Assembly (NCBI GenBank): GCA_040757595.1
Contig: JBFLWP010000007.1
Location: 8,203 to 72,202 of the forward strand
Direction: 5' to 3'
DNA length: 64,000 nt
Origin: Nitrospirota bacterium
Lineage (GTDB): Bacteria > Nitrospirota > Nitrospiria > Nitrospirales > Nitrospiraceae
Part shown: piece by piece, positions 48,786 to 57,737 of the stretch
Layout: every line of letters starts with the position of its first letter
Numbering within the stretch: the first letter of the stretch is position 1
Program-made: the position numbers and the translations under genes
Notes under the pieces: generated by a model
Told to the model about the DNA's origin: nothing
What the model saw: the letters and a program-made list of their open reading frames with translations, nothing else
Databases searched by the model: none

Positions 48786-49541
48786 ATGCCGTTTGAAACG
48801 CTGCTGGGAGCGTGGGTGGCCGCCGGGCTGACCCTCTTCATCCTGACCTTCCTCTACGAGGACAACCCGCTCTTCAAGTTGGCGGAACACCTCTACGTGG
48901 GCGTCTCGGTCGGCTACGCGATCGTCAAGACCTACGACACGGTCCTCCTCCGCCTGATCTACGAGCCGATGGTCAAGCAGGGGGACTGGTCGCTGCTGAT
49001 TCCGCTCGGCATCGGCGCCCTGATGCTCGCCCGCTACGTCCCCAAGATCGCCTGGCTGTCGCGGATCGCCTTCGCTTTCATCGTCGGGGTGGGCTCGGGG
49101 CTCGCCATCCCGCGCGTCATCTCCTCGTTCATCCTCAAGCAGGTGGAGGACACGGTGCGCCCGCTGGCCTCGCTGGCGGACGGGGGCCTGACGTTCACCT
49201 ACAGCCTGGCCGACCCGGCGAGCAACCTGAACAGCATCGTGCTGCTGATCGGCGTCGTCTCGGTCCTCTTCTATTTCTTCTTCTCGCTCGAGCACAGCGG
49301 CCCGGTCCGGATCGCCGCCAGGACCGGCATCCTGTTCCTGATGATCGCCTTCGGCGCGGCTTTCGGCTATACGGTCATGGCCCGCATGTCGCTCCTGATC
49401 GGACGCTTGACGGACCTGATCGAGTTCGCGGACGCCCGCTACGGCTGGGCCTCCCTCTGGCTCGTCGTGGTGACCGCGGTCTCCCTCGCGGTGTGGAACG
49501 CCCGCCGGTCCGACCGCGGGGAGCCGCCGCCCGGCCCGTGA
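48786..49541 (+). CDS. Polytopic membrane protein of the GlmL operon
   Basis: A 251-residue integral-membrane protein with about seven helices (TLLGAWVAAGLTLFILTFLY; LLIPLGIGALMLARYV; IAFAFIVGVGSGLAIP; SIVLLIGVVSVLFYFFFSL; TGILFLMIAFGAAFGYTVM; WLVVVTAVSLAVW). A loop near residues 23-60 contains NPLFKLAEHLYVGVSVG. The family is unknown. It starts 18 bp after the preceding gene and is followed by the Memo-like gene after 74 bp. Together with the three preceding membrane proteins it would form the core of an inner-membrane assembly. Confidence 0.7.
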   Translation: MPFETLLGAWVAAGLTLFILTFLYEDNPLFKLAEHLYVGVSVGYAIVKTYDTVLLRLIYEPMVKQGDWSLLIPLGIGALMLARYVPKIAWLSRIAFAFIVGVGSGLAIPRVISSFILKQVEDTVRPLASLADGGLTFTYSLADPASNLNSIVLLIGVVSVLFYFFFSLEHSGPVRIAARTGILFLMIAFGAAFGYTVMARMSLLIGRLTDLIEFADARYGWASLWLVVVTAVSLAVWNARRSDRGEPPPGP

Positions 49542-49615
49542 AGGCACAAGGTTGCGCCGGCGGCGGTCCGGCGGGTATGGTGGAGCGCGAGCCGGCGGCC
49601 GATGAGGAACCCTGA

Positions 49616-50875
49616 GTGAGCGGTGACGTGACGACGACGAAAGACCTGAAACAGTATCCGGTGCTGCGGAACCTCCAGTTCTCGCCGATCAAGCAGGACG
49701 AGGAGCAGTACATGGTGCTCTGGGACCCCACGGGCCTGAGCCAGGAAAAACTCGTGCTCCCGCTGAACTATTTCTTCCTAGTCCAGCACCTCGACGGGGA
49801 GCATTCCCTGGAGCAGATCGGAGTCGCCTACCTCAAGCGGTTCGGCGAGTTCCTCCTGCCGGACCGGCTCGCCAGGCTGGTGGCCGACCTGGACGCCAAG
49901 CTGTTCCTGGAAGGGGAGCGGGTCGAGGCAGCCAGGCGCGACGCGCTGGCCGCGTACCGACGGGAGCCGGTCCGGCGGGCCGCGTTCGCCGGCAAGAGCT
50001 ACGAGGCGGACGGGGACAAGCTGAAGGCGCAGCTTGCGGGATTTTTCAGCTCGAAAGAAGGCCCGCCGCTGAAGCCCTCCGCCAATCGAGGCAAGAAGAT
50101 CAGGGCGATCGTCGCGCCCCACTATGAGCTGCGCGAGGCCGGCCCGGTCTGCGCCTGGGCCTACAAGGAGCTGCAGGAGGCCGACCTGCCCGACCTGTTC
50201 CTGCTCCTCGGGACCAGCTACGTCGCGCTGAGCAATCTCTTCGCGGTGACGGACAAGGACTTCGAGACCCCGCTCGGCCTGGTGTCCGCCGACCGGAAGA
50301 TCCTGGACCGGTTCAGGCAGAGCGGAGGGGAGCGCTTCTTCGAGGAGGAGCTCTGCCACAAGACCGAGCACGCGCTCGAGTTCCAACTGCCCTTTCTCCA
50401 GCACACGGTCGGCGGCCGCAAACCCTTCACGATCCTGCCGGTCCTCTGCTCCTTCACGCCGGCGCAGGTCCTCGAGCCGCAATCGCGCGACAAGGCGGAG
50501 CTGATCGAACAGTTCGTCGCGGGGATCGGGAACGCCGTCGCCGGGTCCGGCAAGGAGTGCTGCGTGGTGGCCAGCTCGAACTTGGCCCACATCGGCCTGC
50601 GGTACGGGGACAGTGCGCCGCCCACCGATTTCTCTTTCCACCGGTGCATGCAGACCGACCTGGAAATGCTCAAGCCGGTGGAGGAGCTGAACCCGGAGGC
50701 CTTCGCACGGTTCATCCACAAGGAGCACGACAGCCGGCGCATCGCCGGCTTCGCGCCCATCTACACGATGCTGCGGCTGATCCAGGCGGGGAAGGGGGAG
50801 GTTTTGCGCTACGACCGGGGGATTACGGACCAGTACAATTCGACGATCACGTATGCCAGCATGGCCTTCTTCTAG
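49616..50875 (+). CDS. Memo-family protein (AmmeMemoRadiSam B-like) with altered metal site
   Basis: A 419-residue protein. An N-terminal region of about 130 residues (PVLRNLQFSPIKQDEEQYMV, PLNYFFLVQHLDGEHSLEQI) looks like a winged-helix/PqqD-like domain. The Memo domain follows from about 160: VAPHYELREAGPVCAWAY, LLLGTSYVALSNLF, KTEHALEFQLPFLQ, ASSNLAHIGLRYG and RRIAGFAPIYTML. Compared with MEMO1, the first His is kept, but the His of GPSHH is Tyr, the Asp of SSDF is Asn, and the Cys of ICG is Ala, so iron/copper binding is probably lost. AMMECR1 and radical-SAM partners are absent. GTG start with GAGGAA upstream. Confidence 0.82.
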   Translation: MSGDVTTTKDLKQYPVLRNLQFSPIKQDEEQYMVLWDPTGLSQEKLVLPLNYFFLVQHLDGEHSLEQIGVAYLKRFGEFLLPDRLARLVADLDAKLFLEGERVEAARRDALAAYRREPVRRAAFAGKSYEADGDKLKAQLAGFFSSKEGPPLKPSANRGKKIRAIVAPHYELREAGPVCAWAYKELQEADLPDLFLLLGTSYVALSNLFAVTDKDFETPLGLVSADRKILDRFRQSGGERFFEEELCHKTEHALEFQLPFLQHTVGGRKPFTILPVLCSFTPAQVLEPQSRDKAELIEQFVAGIGNAVAGSGKECCVVASSNLAHIGLRYGDSAPPTDFSFHRCMQTDLEMLKPVEELNPEAFARFIHKEHDSRRIAGFAPIYTMLRLIQAGKGEVLRYDRGITDQYNSTITYASMAFF

Positions 50876-50883
50876 GACCAAGA

Positions 50884-50973
50884 GCGTATAGCATATGGCT
50901 TATGGCATGAAAGGCTCGGACATGCTCTCCCAGCCCCCGCCATACGCGATAGGCCATTCGCCACAAGCTCTAC
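50884..50973. repeat. Inverted heptad array R7
   Basis: Left arm GCGTATA, GCATATG, GCTTATG, GCATGAA (50884-50911). Right arm GCCATAC, GCGATAG, GCCATTC, GCCACAA, GCTCTAC (50939-50973). The last unit contains the stop of the convergent cyclophilin gene. It fills the gap between the two 3' ends. Confidence 0.8.
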
Positions 50974-51491
50974 TCCTTCACCGTGATCCTCATCTCGACC
51001 GGCGCGATCGGGTTGTCGCGCTCGTCCCGCTGCACCGCCACGATCTTGTCGATCACGTCCAGCCCCCGGAACACCTCGCCGAAGACCGTGTACATTCGAT
51101 CCAGCCCGCTCGAGTCCTTGACGCAGATGAAGAACTGCGAGCCGCTGTCGTTGAAGTCGCGGGTGCTGTTGCTCTCGCGCGGCACCTTGGCCATGGACAG
51201 GGCCCCGCGCTTGTGCGGCCGGTCGTTCGGCTCCGGACTGAGCCAGTAGCCCGGCCCGCCGGTGCCGTGCAGGCTCCGGTCCGGATTCTTGCTCAACGGG
51301 TCCCCGCCCTGGATGATGAAACCCGGCACCACGCGATGAAACGCCAAGCCGTCGTAGAAGCCCATCTTGGCCAGGTTGAGGAAATTGTCCACGTGCCGGG
51401 GGGCGTCCTCGGGGTAGAACCGGATCAGCATCTCGCCGAACTTGGTCGAGATGACCACGCGGGGGTTCTTCTTCTGGAACTGCATCGTCAT
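50970..51491 (-). CDS. Cyclophilin-type peptidyl-prolyl isomerase
   Basis: A 173-residue cytosolic proline isomerase. The core motifs are VVISTKFGEMLIRFYPEDAP, FYDGLAFHRVVPGFIIQGGD with the catalytic Arg, and SGSQFFICVKDSSGLDRMYTVFG cut here to SGSQFFIC and YTVFGEV. No signal peptide is present. The ATG at 51491 is chosen; TTG 51500 or ATG 51485 are possible. The gene follows the MFS transporter gene on the same strand across array R8. Confidence 0.92.
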   Translation of the reverse strand: MTMQFQKKNPRVVISTKFGEMLIRFYPEDAPRHVDNFLNLAKMGFYDGLAFHRVVPGFIIQGGDPLSKNPDRSLHGTGGPGYWLSPEPNDRPHKRGALSMAKVPRESNSTRDFNDSGSQFFICVKDSSGLDRMYTVFGEVFRGLDVIDKIVAVQRDERDNPIAPVEMRITVKE

Positions 51492-51539
51492 GCGGGCCAA
51501 TCTATCAGCCCAGATCGGGCTAGCGCAAGAACCACCCTC

Positions 51540-51626
51540 GGGCTAGGGGCACGGGGCTAGAGGCTAGAGATGACGAATTTGCCGGTCTTTTCTCCGCCCC
51601 CTAGCCCCTAACCTCTAGCCCCTTGC
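51540..51626. repeat. Inverted heptad array R8
   Basis: Left arm GGGCTAG, GGGCACG, GGGCTAG, AGGCTAG (51540-51567). Right arm CCCTAGC, CCCTAAC, CTCTAGC, CCCTTGC (51599-51626). The right arm covers the last codons and the TAG stop of the MFS gene, so the array reaches into its coding sequence. Confidence 0.85.
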
Positions 51627-52907
51627 CTTCAGGCACAGCCCGTCCCCCGGCTTGATCCTGAGCCACATGAGCCCCCCGAGGAGCGCGACCGACGCAGCCA
51701 CGCCCAGCGCCGCGGCCCAGCCCACCTGCTCGGCCAGCCACGGGGTCAACATCGGGGAGAGGCTGCCTCCGAGATTGGCGCCGGTGTTCATCAGCCCCGA
51801 GAGGGTGCCGGCGTGGGGCTGGGAGAGGTCCACGGTGGAGGACCAGTAGGCCCCGGCCGCGAAGTAGAGCCAGCCGGCCCCAAGCGAGAGGAGCGTAATC
51901 GCGAAGGAGGGGGATTCGAGGAACGCCCCGAACAGGATGGACAGGGAGGAGAGCAGCATCCCGGCCGCCCCTACGAGCGCGCGGCCCCGGTTCACGCCCC
52001 ACGTGGCCGCCAGCCGGTCCGTCGCCCAACCGCCCAGCGGGCAGAAGAGCGTGATCGCCGCGAAAGGAGCTGCGGCGAACCAGGCGCCTCGGAGCACCCC
52101 GAACCCGCGGACGTTGACCAGGTAGAGGTAGAACCAGGACAGGTAGACGTAGGCCACGTACCCCAGACAGGTGTAACTCAGCACCAGCCACCAGACCGTC
52201 GGGGTTCGCGCGAACGTCCTCCACGGCACGGCCTGTCCAGGCCGGTCCTGAGCCGGACCCGCCTCGATCAGCGCCGCCTCGGCTCGATTGACGCGGGGAT
52301 GATCCCCGGGCCGATCCCTGGCGTAGAAGAACCACAGAGCCGCCACCAGCGCGCCGACGCCTCCGGCGAGATAAAACGCCATCCGCCATCCGAAGTTCAC
52401 CATGATCCAGGCCGTGAGCGGCGGAGTCAGGGCCGAGCCGACACCCAGCCCGCCGATGGCGATCCCGATCCCCAGCCCCCGCTCGCCCGGCGCCAGCCAG
52501 TTGGCCACGGCCCGGTTGAAGTTGGGGAGCGCCGCCGCCTCGCCAGCGCCCATGAGGAACCGGACCAGCACCAGTGCTCCAAGCCCCCCCACCAGCCCGG
52601 CGATCGGCAGCGTGGCCGCCACGGCGGTGAGCGCGGTGAACAGGGACCACCAGAGCATCGCGAGCGTCAAGACAAGCCGCGGGCCCCATCGGTCCCCGAG
52701 CCATCCCCCCGGAATCTGGAAGAGGGCATAGCCCAACACGAAGGCCGAAAACGCCTGGCCCATCTCCAGCTCGGTCAAGCCCAAGGCCGGCATCATCTGC
52801 CTGGCCGTCACGGAGATGTTCACCCGGTCGACGTAGGTGACGACGCTGATGGCCAGCAGGAGGGCCAGGATCGTCCAGCGGGTATGAGACGGTCGAAGAG
52901 CATCCAT
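51615..52907 (-). CDS. MFS transporter, anion:cation symporter (ACS)-like
   Basis: A 430-residue transporter with about 12 helices. It has the early signature VVTYVDRVNISVTARQM, the MFS loop GGWLGDRWGPRLVL, FLMGAGEAAALPNFNRA and GWRMAFYLAGG, all typical of ACS-type carriers for organic anions such as hexuronates or tartrate; the substrate is not known. The ATG at 52907 has no ribosome-binding site and lies only about 6 bases from the predicted transcript start, so a leaderless mRNA is possible; a GTG at 52964 is the alternative. The last codons lie in heptad array R8. Confidence 0.88.
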   Translation of the reverse strand: MDALRPSHTRWTILALLLAISVVTYVDRVNISVTARQMMPALGLTELEMGQAFSAFVLGYALFQIPGGWLGDRWGPRLVLTLAMLWWSLFTALTAVAATLPIAGLVGGLGALVLVRFLMGAGEAAALPNFNRAVANWLAPGERGLGIGIAIGGLGVGSALTPPLTAWIMVNFGWRMAFYLAGGVGALVAALWFFYARDRPGDHPRVNRAEAALIEAGPAQDRPGQAVPWRTFARTPTVWWLVLSYTCLGYVAYVYLSWFYLYLVNVRGFGVLRGAWFAAAPFAAITLFCPLGGWATDRLAATWGVNRGRALVGAAGMLLSSLSILFGAFLESPSFAITLLSLGAGWLYFAAGAYWSSTVDLSQPHAGTLSGLMNTGANLGGSLSPMLTPWLAEQVGWAAALGVAASVALLGGLMWLRIKPGDGLCLKARG

Positions 52908-52919
52908 TGAGGCGGACGG

Positions 52920-52925
52920 ATTATA
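52920..52925 (-). promoter_or_regulatory. -10 element of the MFS gene
   Basis: Consensus TATAAT on the minus strand. The -35 position holds only TGGCTC. It lies between the divergent MFS and AsmA-like genes; the start site would fall about 6 bases before the MFS ATG. Confidence 0.4.
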
Positions 52926-53053
52926 GCCGTTCAGCGAGGGGGGAGCCAGCGTTCTGGATTTCACCGGAGCGATTCGCTAAGATACGACGCATCAGTCGAA
53001 GTTTTCCGCAAGTCCACCGGCGGCGATTCACGGTGACCTGGTTCGGAGGAGGG

Positions 53054-56000
53054 GTGACGGTCCGCTTCAGACCTGTCCTGCTCGGGTTCCTCGCCGCTCT
53101 GCTCGCCGCAGCCGCCGTCGTTGCCCTGTTCTTCTACAACCCCGACTCCTTGAAGGACCTGCTGCTCCCGCAGGTCGAAGCCCAGATCGGCCGGAAGATC
53201 GAGGTCGGCGAGGCCCGGTTCGCCATCTTCCCTCGAATCCACCTGGACCTGTCGGACGTCGTCGTTCGGGACGTCGACCCTTCCCGTCCATTCTTCAAAG
53301 CCAAGCGCCTGGATCTGGTCCTGCGCTCCACGCCGCTGATGCGCCTGCGAGTGGTCGTCAAGCGCTTGCTCATCGACCAGCCGGAAATCACCCTGCGCCG
53401 GGACGAGACCGGCCGCTGGAATTTCATGGCGCCCCCGACTTCGGGCCCGGGAGGAGCCCAGCCGGCCACTTCGCCGTTCGGACTCGCCATGGCGGTCCAG
53501 GAAACCTCCATCACCAACGGGGCCCTCACCCTCCACGACGAGTTCCGCCCCGACGGGATACGGTCGCTCCACCTGCGCACGATCGACGTCCACATGACCA
53601 CCGGGTCACGCGAGGCGCTGGCCCAGGTTCGCTTCTCCGGGACGCTGCCGTCGGAGCACGGCACTTCTTCCCTGTCCCTCAGCGGCAAACTCCGCCAAGC
53701 CAAGACGCCGATGAGGATCGAGCAGGCAGATGGGCCGCCGGCCTCTCCGTCCGTCCAGTTCGAGGGGGCCGTCGAGGCGCTGAACCTGGACATCCGCCAG
53801 ATGGCGGACCTCTTCGGCCCCAGACCGGTGCCGGCCCAACTGCACGGTGCCGCCAACCTCCGCGGTTCTCTCACGGTGACGCCGGGCGTAGCCGGATACG
53901 ACCTCGTGCTGTCGGAGATGAGAGCCGAACTGGCCCATTTGGCCATCGCCGGACAGGGGGGCATCTCCGGACTCATGACGCAGCACCCGACCTTCTCGGC
54001 GACCGTCGCCTCCTCGCCGGTGGACCTCGACCGGCTGTTCGAGTGGTTCCCGGCTCAATGGCTCGGTCCGAAGCTGCCGGAGATCCTCGAGCGGCAGCGG
54101 ATCGGAGGGATCGTCCAGATCGTCCAGGCCACGGTGACCGGCACCTCCGTGCCGGATCCGCAGATCTCGATGAGCGGGGAATTCCGCGTGCAGGAAGGTC
54201 GGGCCAGGATCGGCAAGGACGCCGCACCGGTGCAACATCTCAACGCCACCGTGCTGGTCGAGCCGGGGCGGGTTCGGATCGCCGACATCACCGGAGAATA
54301 CGACCGCATCGCCGTCCGGCGCGGCAGCGCGACCGTCACGCTTGCGGATGCGGCTCCCTGGCTCGAATTGGCCATCGGGGGCGACATGGCCGCGGCCGAC
54401 CTGATCCCGACCCTGACCGGGTCGGTCGGCTCAAGCGGACTCGGGAAGACCCTGGCCGGGCTGCGGGACATTCAGGGCAGGACCGAGATCGCGTTCCAAC
54501 TGGCCGGCCCCTTGAGCGAGGAGGGCGAACTGGCGTTCACCGGCGGCGAGTTCGCACCCCAGCACGTGTCGTTCCGAAGCGCCGACCTGCCGGAGCCGGT
54601 GACCGGACTCACCGGCCGCATCCGCTATTCCCCCAAACGCGTGGAGTTCGACGACGTGAAGGCCCGCATCGGAAAGGGGCAGGTGGAGGTCCGCGGGGCC
54701 ATCGCGCTGCAGGGCGCGGCGACGTTCCAGAGCTTCACGGTGCAGGCGAAGGCGGAACCGGCTCTGATCGTCCGCCTGTTCCCCGCCGCTTCCAAGGCCC
54801 TGTCGTCCCTGCACGGGACCATCGTCGGCAGCGCCATCCTGTCCGGCCCCACGGCGGCCCCGTCGTTCAAGGGCGCCATAGACCTCAAAGAAGCAAGCTG
54901 GAATCTTCCCGGTACGGTGCAAAAACCGGCCGGCACACCGGCCTCGATCGAGTTCGAAGCGGCCCTGTCCCGCAAGCGGGAGCTGGCGGTCAACCGGCTG
55001 GACTTCCTGTTCCCTCCCGTCCGGTTGACCAGCAACGGCAAGATCCGGCTCGGGAGCAAGTTCGCGATCAATGCGGCCTTTCTCTCCGGCCCGATCGCCG
55101 TGGACGCGCTGCCGGCGGGCTTGTCCCTTGGAGGACTGGAAGCGGGAATCCTGGAAGTGGCCCTGGACGTCAAGGGCAGGGGCACGAACTGGAAAAACTG
55201 GCAATACCACGGATGGGTGGCGGTGACGAACGGCCGGATCGCCGCCAAGGGACTCGACGCGCCCCTGTCCAACCTCTACCTGCGCCTCAAGCTGCTCCGC
55301 AACGGGGCGGACGTCAAGATGCTGTCGTTCACGATGAAGGACAGCGACGTGCGCCTGTCCGGCACGATTCGCGATTGGAACAAGGTGCCGACTTATGCGC
55401 TTCAACTGAACTCGTCCCAGTTCGATCTCGATCTCCTGATTCCGAAAGGAGAGCGGTCGCCGGTCCGGGACGCTCTGGAGGAGCTTGCGGCCACCAGCCG
55501 GCTGGCTGCGGACATCTCGATTGAGCGCGGCCTGTACCGGACGCTGGCCCTCACGAACCTGTCCTGGCGGCTCGCGATTCAGGAGGGCACCCTCGACGTC
55601 GACCGGATCAGCGGCCAGTCCGAGGGCAGCCAAATCAGCGGCCGCCTGCTCGTGCACCTGCCGAAGCGGCGGCCCGCCGAGGCATCGGTCTGGCTCAAGA
55701 CGACGGACCTGCCCTATGCGAAGGTTCTGGAACTCCTCGGCGACCAGGACCGTCAGGTCAGTGGAACCTTGACGCTGGCCGCCCAGGTCACCGGCTCCGG
55801 CAAGGACCCCAAGGGTCCCGCCCACAGCCTGAACGGAAAAATCGACCTGTCCCTCCGGCAGGGTCGCATCCTGCGCGGAACCGTGATCCCGAAGATCATC
55901 AAGATCCTCAACCTGCCCGCGCTCCTTCAGGGGAAGGTGGATCTGACAAATGACGGCCTTTCGTTCGAGGCCGTCACCGGCACCCTGACCATCCAGAACG

Positions 56001-56419
56001 GGCAGTTCGCGACCCAGAACCTTGTGATGGACAGCCCGGTCGTCAAGATGAGCGCGGCTGGAAACTACGACCTGCCGACCGACCGCCTGGACGGCGTCGT
56101 CGTCGTCAGTCCCCTCGGCTCCTATTCCAACCTCGTCGAGAGCATCCCGCTCTTCGGGAAGCTGTTCGCCGGCGAGCGCAGGGGAATCCTCACCGCCCTG
56201 TTCGAAGTGAAGGGCCCGCTCAAGGACCCGGAGGTCAAGTACCTCCCTCTGCAATCCTTGACGACCGGGCTGACCGGCGTGGCCCACCTGGCCTTCGACG
56301 TGCTCAAGAACACGTTGCTCCTGCCCAAGAATCTGCTCGCGCCGGACGAAGAAGGGGCGGCCGCGCCCCAGGCCGGGCCCAAGGACGGGGACCAGGCGAG
56401 CCCGCCGACCAACCAGTGA
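53054..56419 (+). CDS. AsmA-family envelope protein
   Basis: A 1121-residue AsmA/TamB-superfamily protein with one N-terminal anchor (VLLGFLAALLAAAAVVALFF, about residues 7-26), then VEAQIGRKIEVGEARFAIFP typical of AsmA N-domains, a long beta-rich periplasmic part, and an AsmA_2-type C-terminus (YDLPTDRLDGVVVVSPLG, SIPLFGKLFAGERRG). Such proteins form long grooves thought to carry phospholipids between the membranes. The GTG at 53054 has GGAGGAGG just upstream; a GTG at 53033 is possible. It is divergent from the MFS gene. Confidence 0.85.
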   Translation: MTVRFRPVLLGFLAALLAAAAVVALFFYNPDSLKDLLLPQVEAQIGRKIEVGEARFAIFPRIHLDLSDVVVRDVDPSRPFFKAKRLDLVLRSTPLMRLRVVVKRLLIDQPEITLRRDETGRWNFMAPPTSGPGGAQPATSPFGLAMAVQETSITNGALTLHDEFRPDGIRSLHLRTIDVHMTTGSREALAQVRFSGTLPSEHGTSSLSLSGKLRQAKTPMRIEQADGPPASPSVQFEGAVEALNLDIRQMADLFGPRPVPAQLHGAANLRGSLTVTPGVAGYDLVLSEMRAELAHLAIAGQGGISGLMTQHPTFSATVASSPVDLDRLFEWFPAQWLGPKLPEILERQRIGGIVQIVQATVTGTSVPDPQISMSGEFRVQEGRARIGKDAAPVQHLNATVLVEPGRVRIADITGEYDRIAVRRGSATVTLADAAPWLELAIGGDMAAADLIPTLTGSVGSSGLGKTLAGLRDIQGRTEIAFQLAGPLSEEGELAFTGGEFAPQHVSFRSADLPEPVTGLTGRIRYSPKRVEFDDVKARIGKGQVEVRGAIALQGAATFQSFTVQAKAEPALIVRLFPAASKALSSLHGTIVGSAILSGPTAAPSFKGAIDLKEASWNLPGTVQKPAGTPASIEFEAALSRKRELAVNRLDFLFPPVRLTSNGKIRLGSKFAINAAFLSGPIAVDALPAGLSLGGLEAGILEVALDVKGRGTNWKNWQYHGWVAVTNGRIAAKGLDAPLSNLYLRLKLLRNGADVKMLSFTMKDSDVRLSGTIRDWNKVPTYALQLNSSQFDLDLLIPKGERSPVRDALEELAATSRLAADISIERGLYRTLALTNLSWRLAIQEGTLDVDRISGQSEGSQISGRLLVHLPKRRPAEASVWLKTTDLPYAKVLELLGDQDRQVSGTLTLAAQVTGSGKDPKGPAHSLNGKIDLSLRQGRILRGTVIPKIIKILNLPALLQGKVDLTNDGLSFEAVTGTLTIQNGQFATQNLVMDSPVVKMSAAGNYDLPTDRLDGVVVVSPLGSYSNLVESIPLFGKLFAGERRGILTALFEVKGPLKDPEVKYLPLQSLTTGLTGVAHLAFDVLKNTLLLPKNLLAPDEEGAAAPQAGPKDGDQASPPTNQ

Positions 56420-56429
56420 TCCGGCCGCC

Positions 56430-56458
56430 TTGACCCCCGCGGCATCGCGTGATAGCAT
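56430..56458 (+). promoter_or_regulatory. sigma-70 promoter of the M24 peptidase gene
   Basis: TTGACC (56430-56435), a 17-bp spacer and TAGCAT (56453-56458), about 65 bp before the ATG at 56524. Confidence 0.5.
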
Positions 56459-56523
56459 CGGTTCGCCTACGGGTTTCTCTTCATTCTTTCCCGAAACCAG
56501 CCGTTGAATCCAGGGGCTCCGTC

Positions 56524-57663
56524 ATGACCGTGGAACGAGCGACGCTCATGATCGCGGCCAGCGAGGCCGATTCCAACCTCTACTACGCGACCAAGTTCGT
56601 GGCCCCCGACCCTTTCATTTTCCTGGAGATCAAAGGGGAGCGGCTCCTGGTCATGAGCGATCTGGAGCTGGACCGGGCGCGCAGCCAGGCCTCCGTGGAC
56701 CGGGTCCTCTCTTACACCGAGATCGAGCGGAAGCTGCGCGCGCAAGGTGTGGCCGAGCCCACTTCCGCGGACGTCGCCCACGCCGTGTTGCAGGAGCACG
56801 GGATCGCCTGCTTGATGGTCCCGGGCAGCTTCCCGTACCTGCACGCCACGAGACTGCAGGCCCTGGGCTATCGTCTCGAAACCAAGAAGGAGCCTTTCTT
56901 CGAGCGGCGCGTCATCAAGACCGAGGAGGAAGTCCGACACATCGAAGCGGCCCAGCGGGCCACGGAGGAGGCGGTCGCCGCCGCCCACGCCGCGCTCCGG
57001 TCCGCCACGGTGCGGGACGGCTCGCTCTGGCTCGACGGGGAGCCGCTGACCTCCGAGCGCGTCAAGAAGTTGATCAACGTAAAGCTCATGGAGCGGGACT
57101 GCGTGGCCCAGCACACGATCGTCGCGGGCGGGGAGCAGGCTTGCGATCCCCACCATGAGGGGAGCGGGCCGCTGCCGGCTCACCGCAGCATCATCTTCGA
57201 CGTGTTTCCCCGGTCCAGCGTCAGCCGCTACTTCGCCGACATGTCCCGGACCGTGATCCGCGGGAAGCCGTCCCCCGAGCTCGCGCGACTGTATCGGACC
57301 GTCAAGGACGCCCAGGAAGAGGCCATCGCCCAGATCCGGGACGGTGCCGACGGAGCCAGAATCCATCAGCGGATTTGCGAGCGCTTCGACGAGGCCGGTT
57401 ACAAAACCGGCCTCGTGAACGGCCGCATGCAAGGCTATTTTCACGGGACCGGGCACGGGGTCGGTCTGGACATCCACGAGCCGCCTCGGATCAGTCGGAC
57501 CGGCTCCGCGCTGCAGGAGGGGCACGTCGTCACCGTGGAGCCAGGACTCTACTACCCGGGCCTGGGGGCGGTCCGCATCGAGGACATGGTGTTGGTGACC
57601 GGGGACGGCTGCCGGAACCTCACGAACTTTCCGAAGACGTTCGAACTAGATGACTCTGGCTAG
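56524..57663 (+). CDS. M24-family metallopeptidase (Xaa-Pro aminopeptidase-like)
   Basis: A 379-residue cytosolic peptidase of the pita-bread fold. The N-terminal domain (1-150) precedes the catalytic domain. All five metal ligands can be placed: two Asp in IIFDVFPRSSVSRYFADMSR, His in FHGTGHGVGLDIHE, Glu in VTVEPGLYYPG and Glu in GAVRIEDMV. It probably removes N-terminal residues before proline. The start follows the promoter at 56430-56458 and AGGGG. Its TAG stop lies inside the first unit of array R9. Confidence 0.88.
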   Translation: MTVERATLMIAASEADSNLYYATKFVAPDPFIFLEIKGERLLVMSDLELDRARSQASVDRVLSYTEIERKLRAQGVAEPTSADVAHAVLQEHGIACLMVPGSFPYLHATRLQALGYRLETKKEPFFERRVIKTEEEVRHIEAAQRATEEAVAAAHAALRSATVRDGSLWLDGEPLTSERVKKLINVKLMERDCVAQHTIVAGGEQACDPHHEGSGPLPAHRSIIFDVFPRSSVSRYFADMSRTVIRGKPSPELARLYRTVKDAQEEAIAQIRDGADGARIHQRICERFDEAGYKTGLVNGRMQGYFHGTGHGVGLDIHEPPRISRTGSALQEGHVVTVEPGLYYPGLGAVRIEDMVLVTGDGCRNLTNFPKTFELDDSG

Positions 57664-57732
57664 AGGCATGGGGCAAAAGGCAACGGGGGGAGAACCCTCT
57701 CGCCTCGAGCCCCTCGCCACGTGCCTAGCGAT
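57658..57732. repeat. Inverted heptad array R9
   Basis: Left arm GGCTAGA, GGCATGG, GGCAAAA, GGCAACG (57658-57685). Right arm TCTCGCC, TCGAGCC, CCTCGCC, ACGTGCC, TAGCGAT (57698-57732). The first unit supplies the peptidase stop; the array ends 5 bp before the SdhB start. Confidence 0.75.
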
Positions 57733-57737
57733 AGCCC

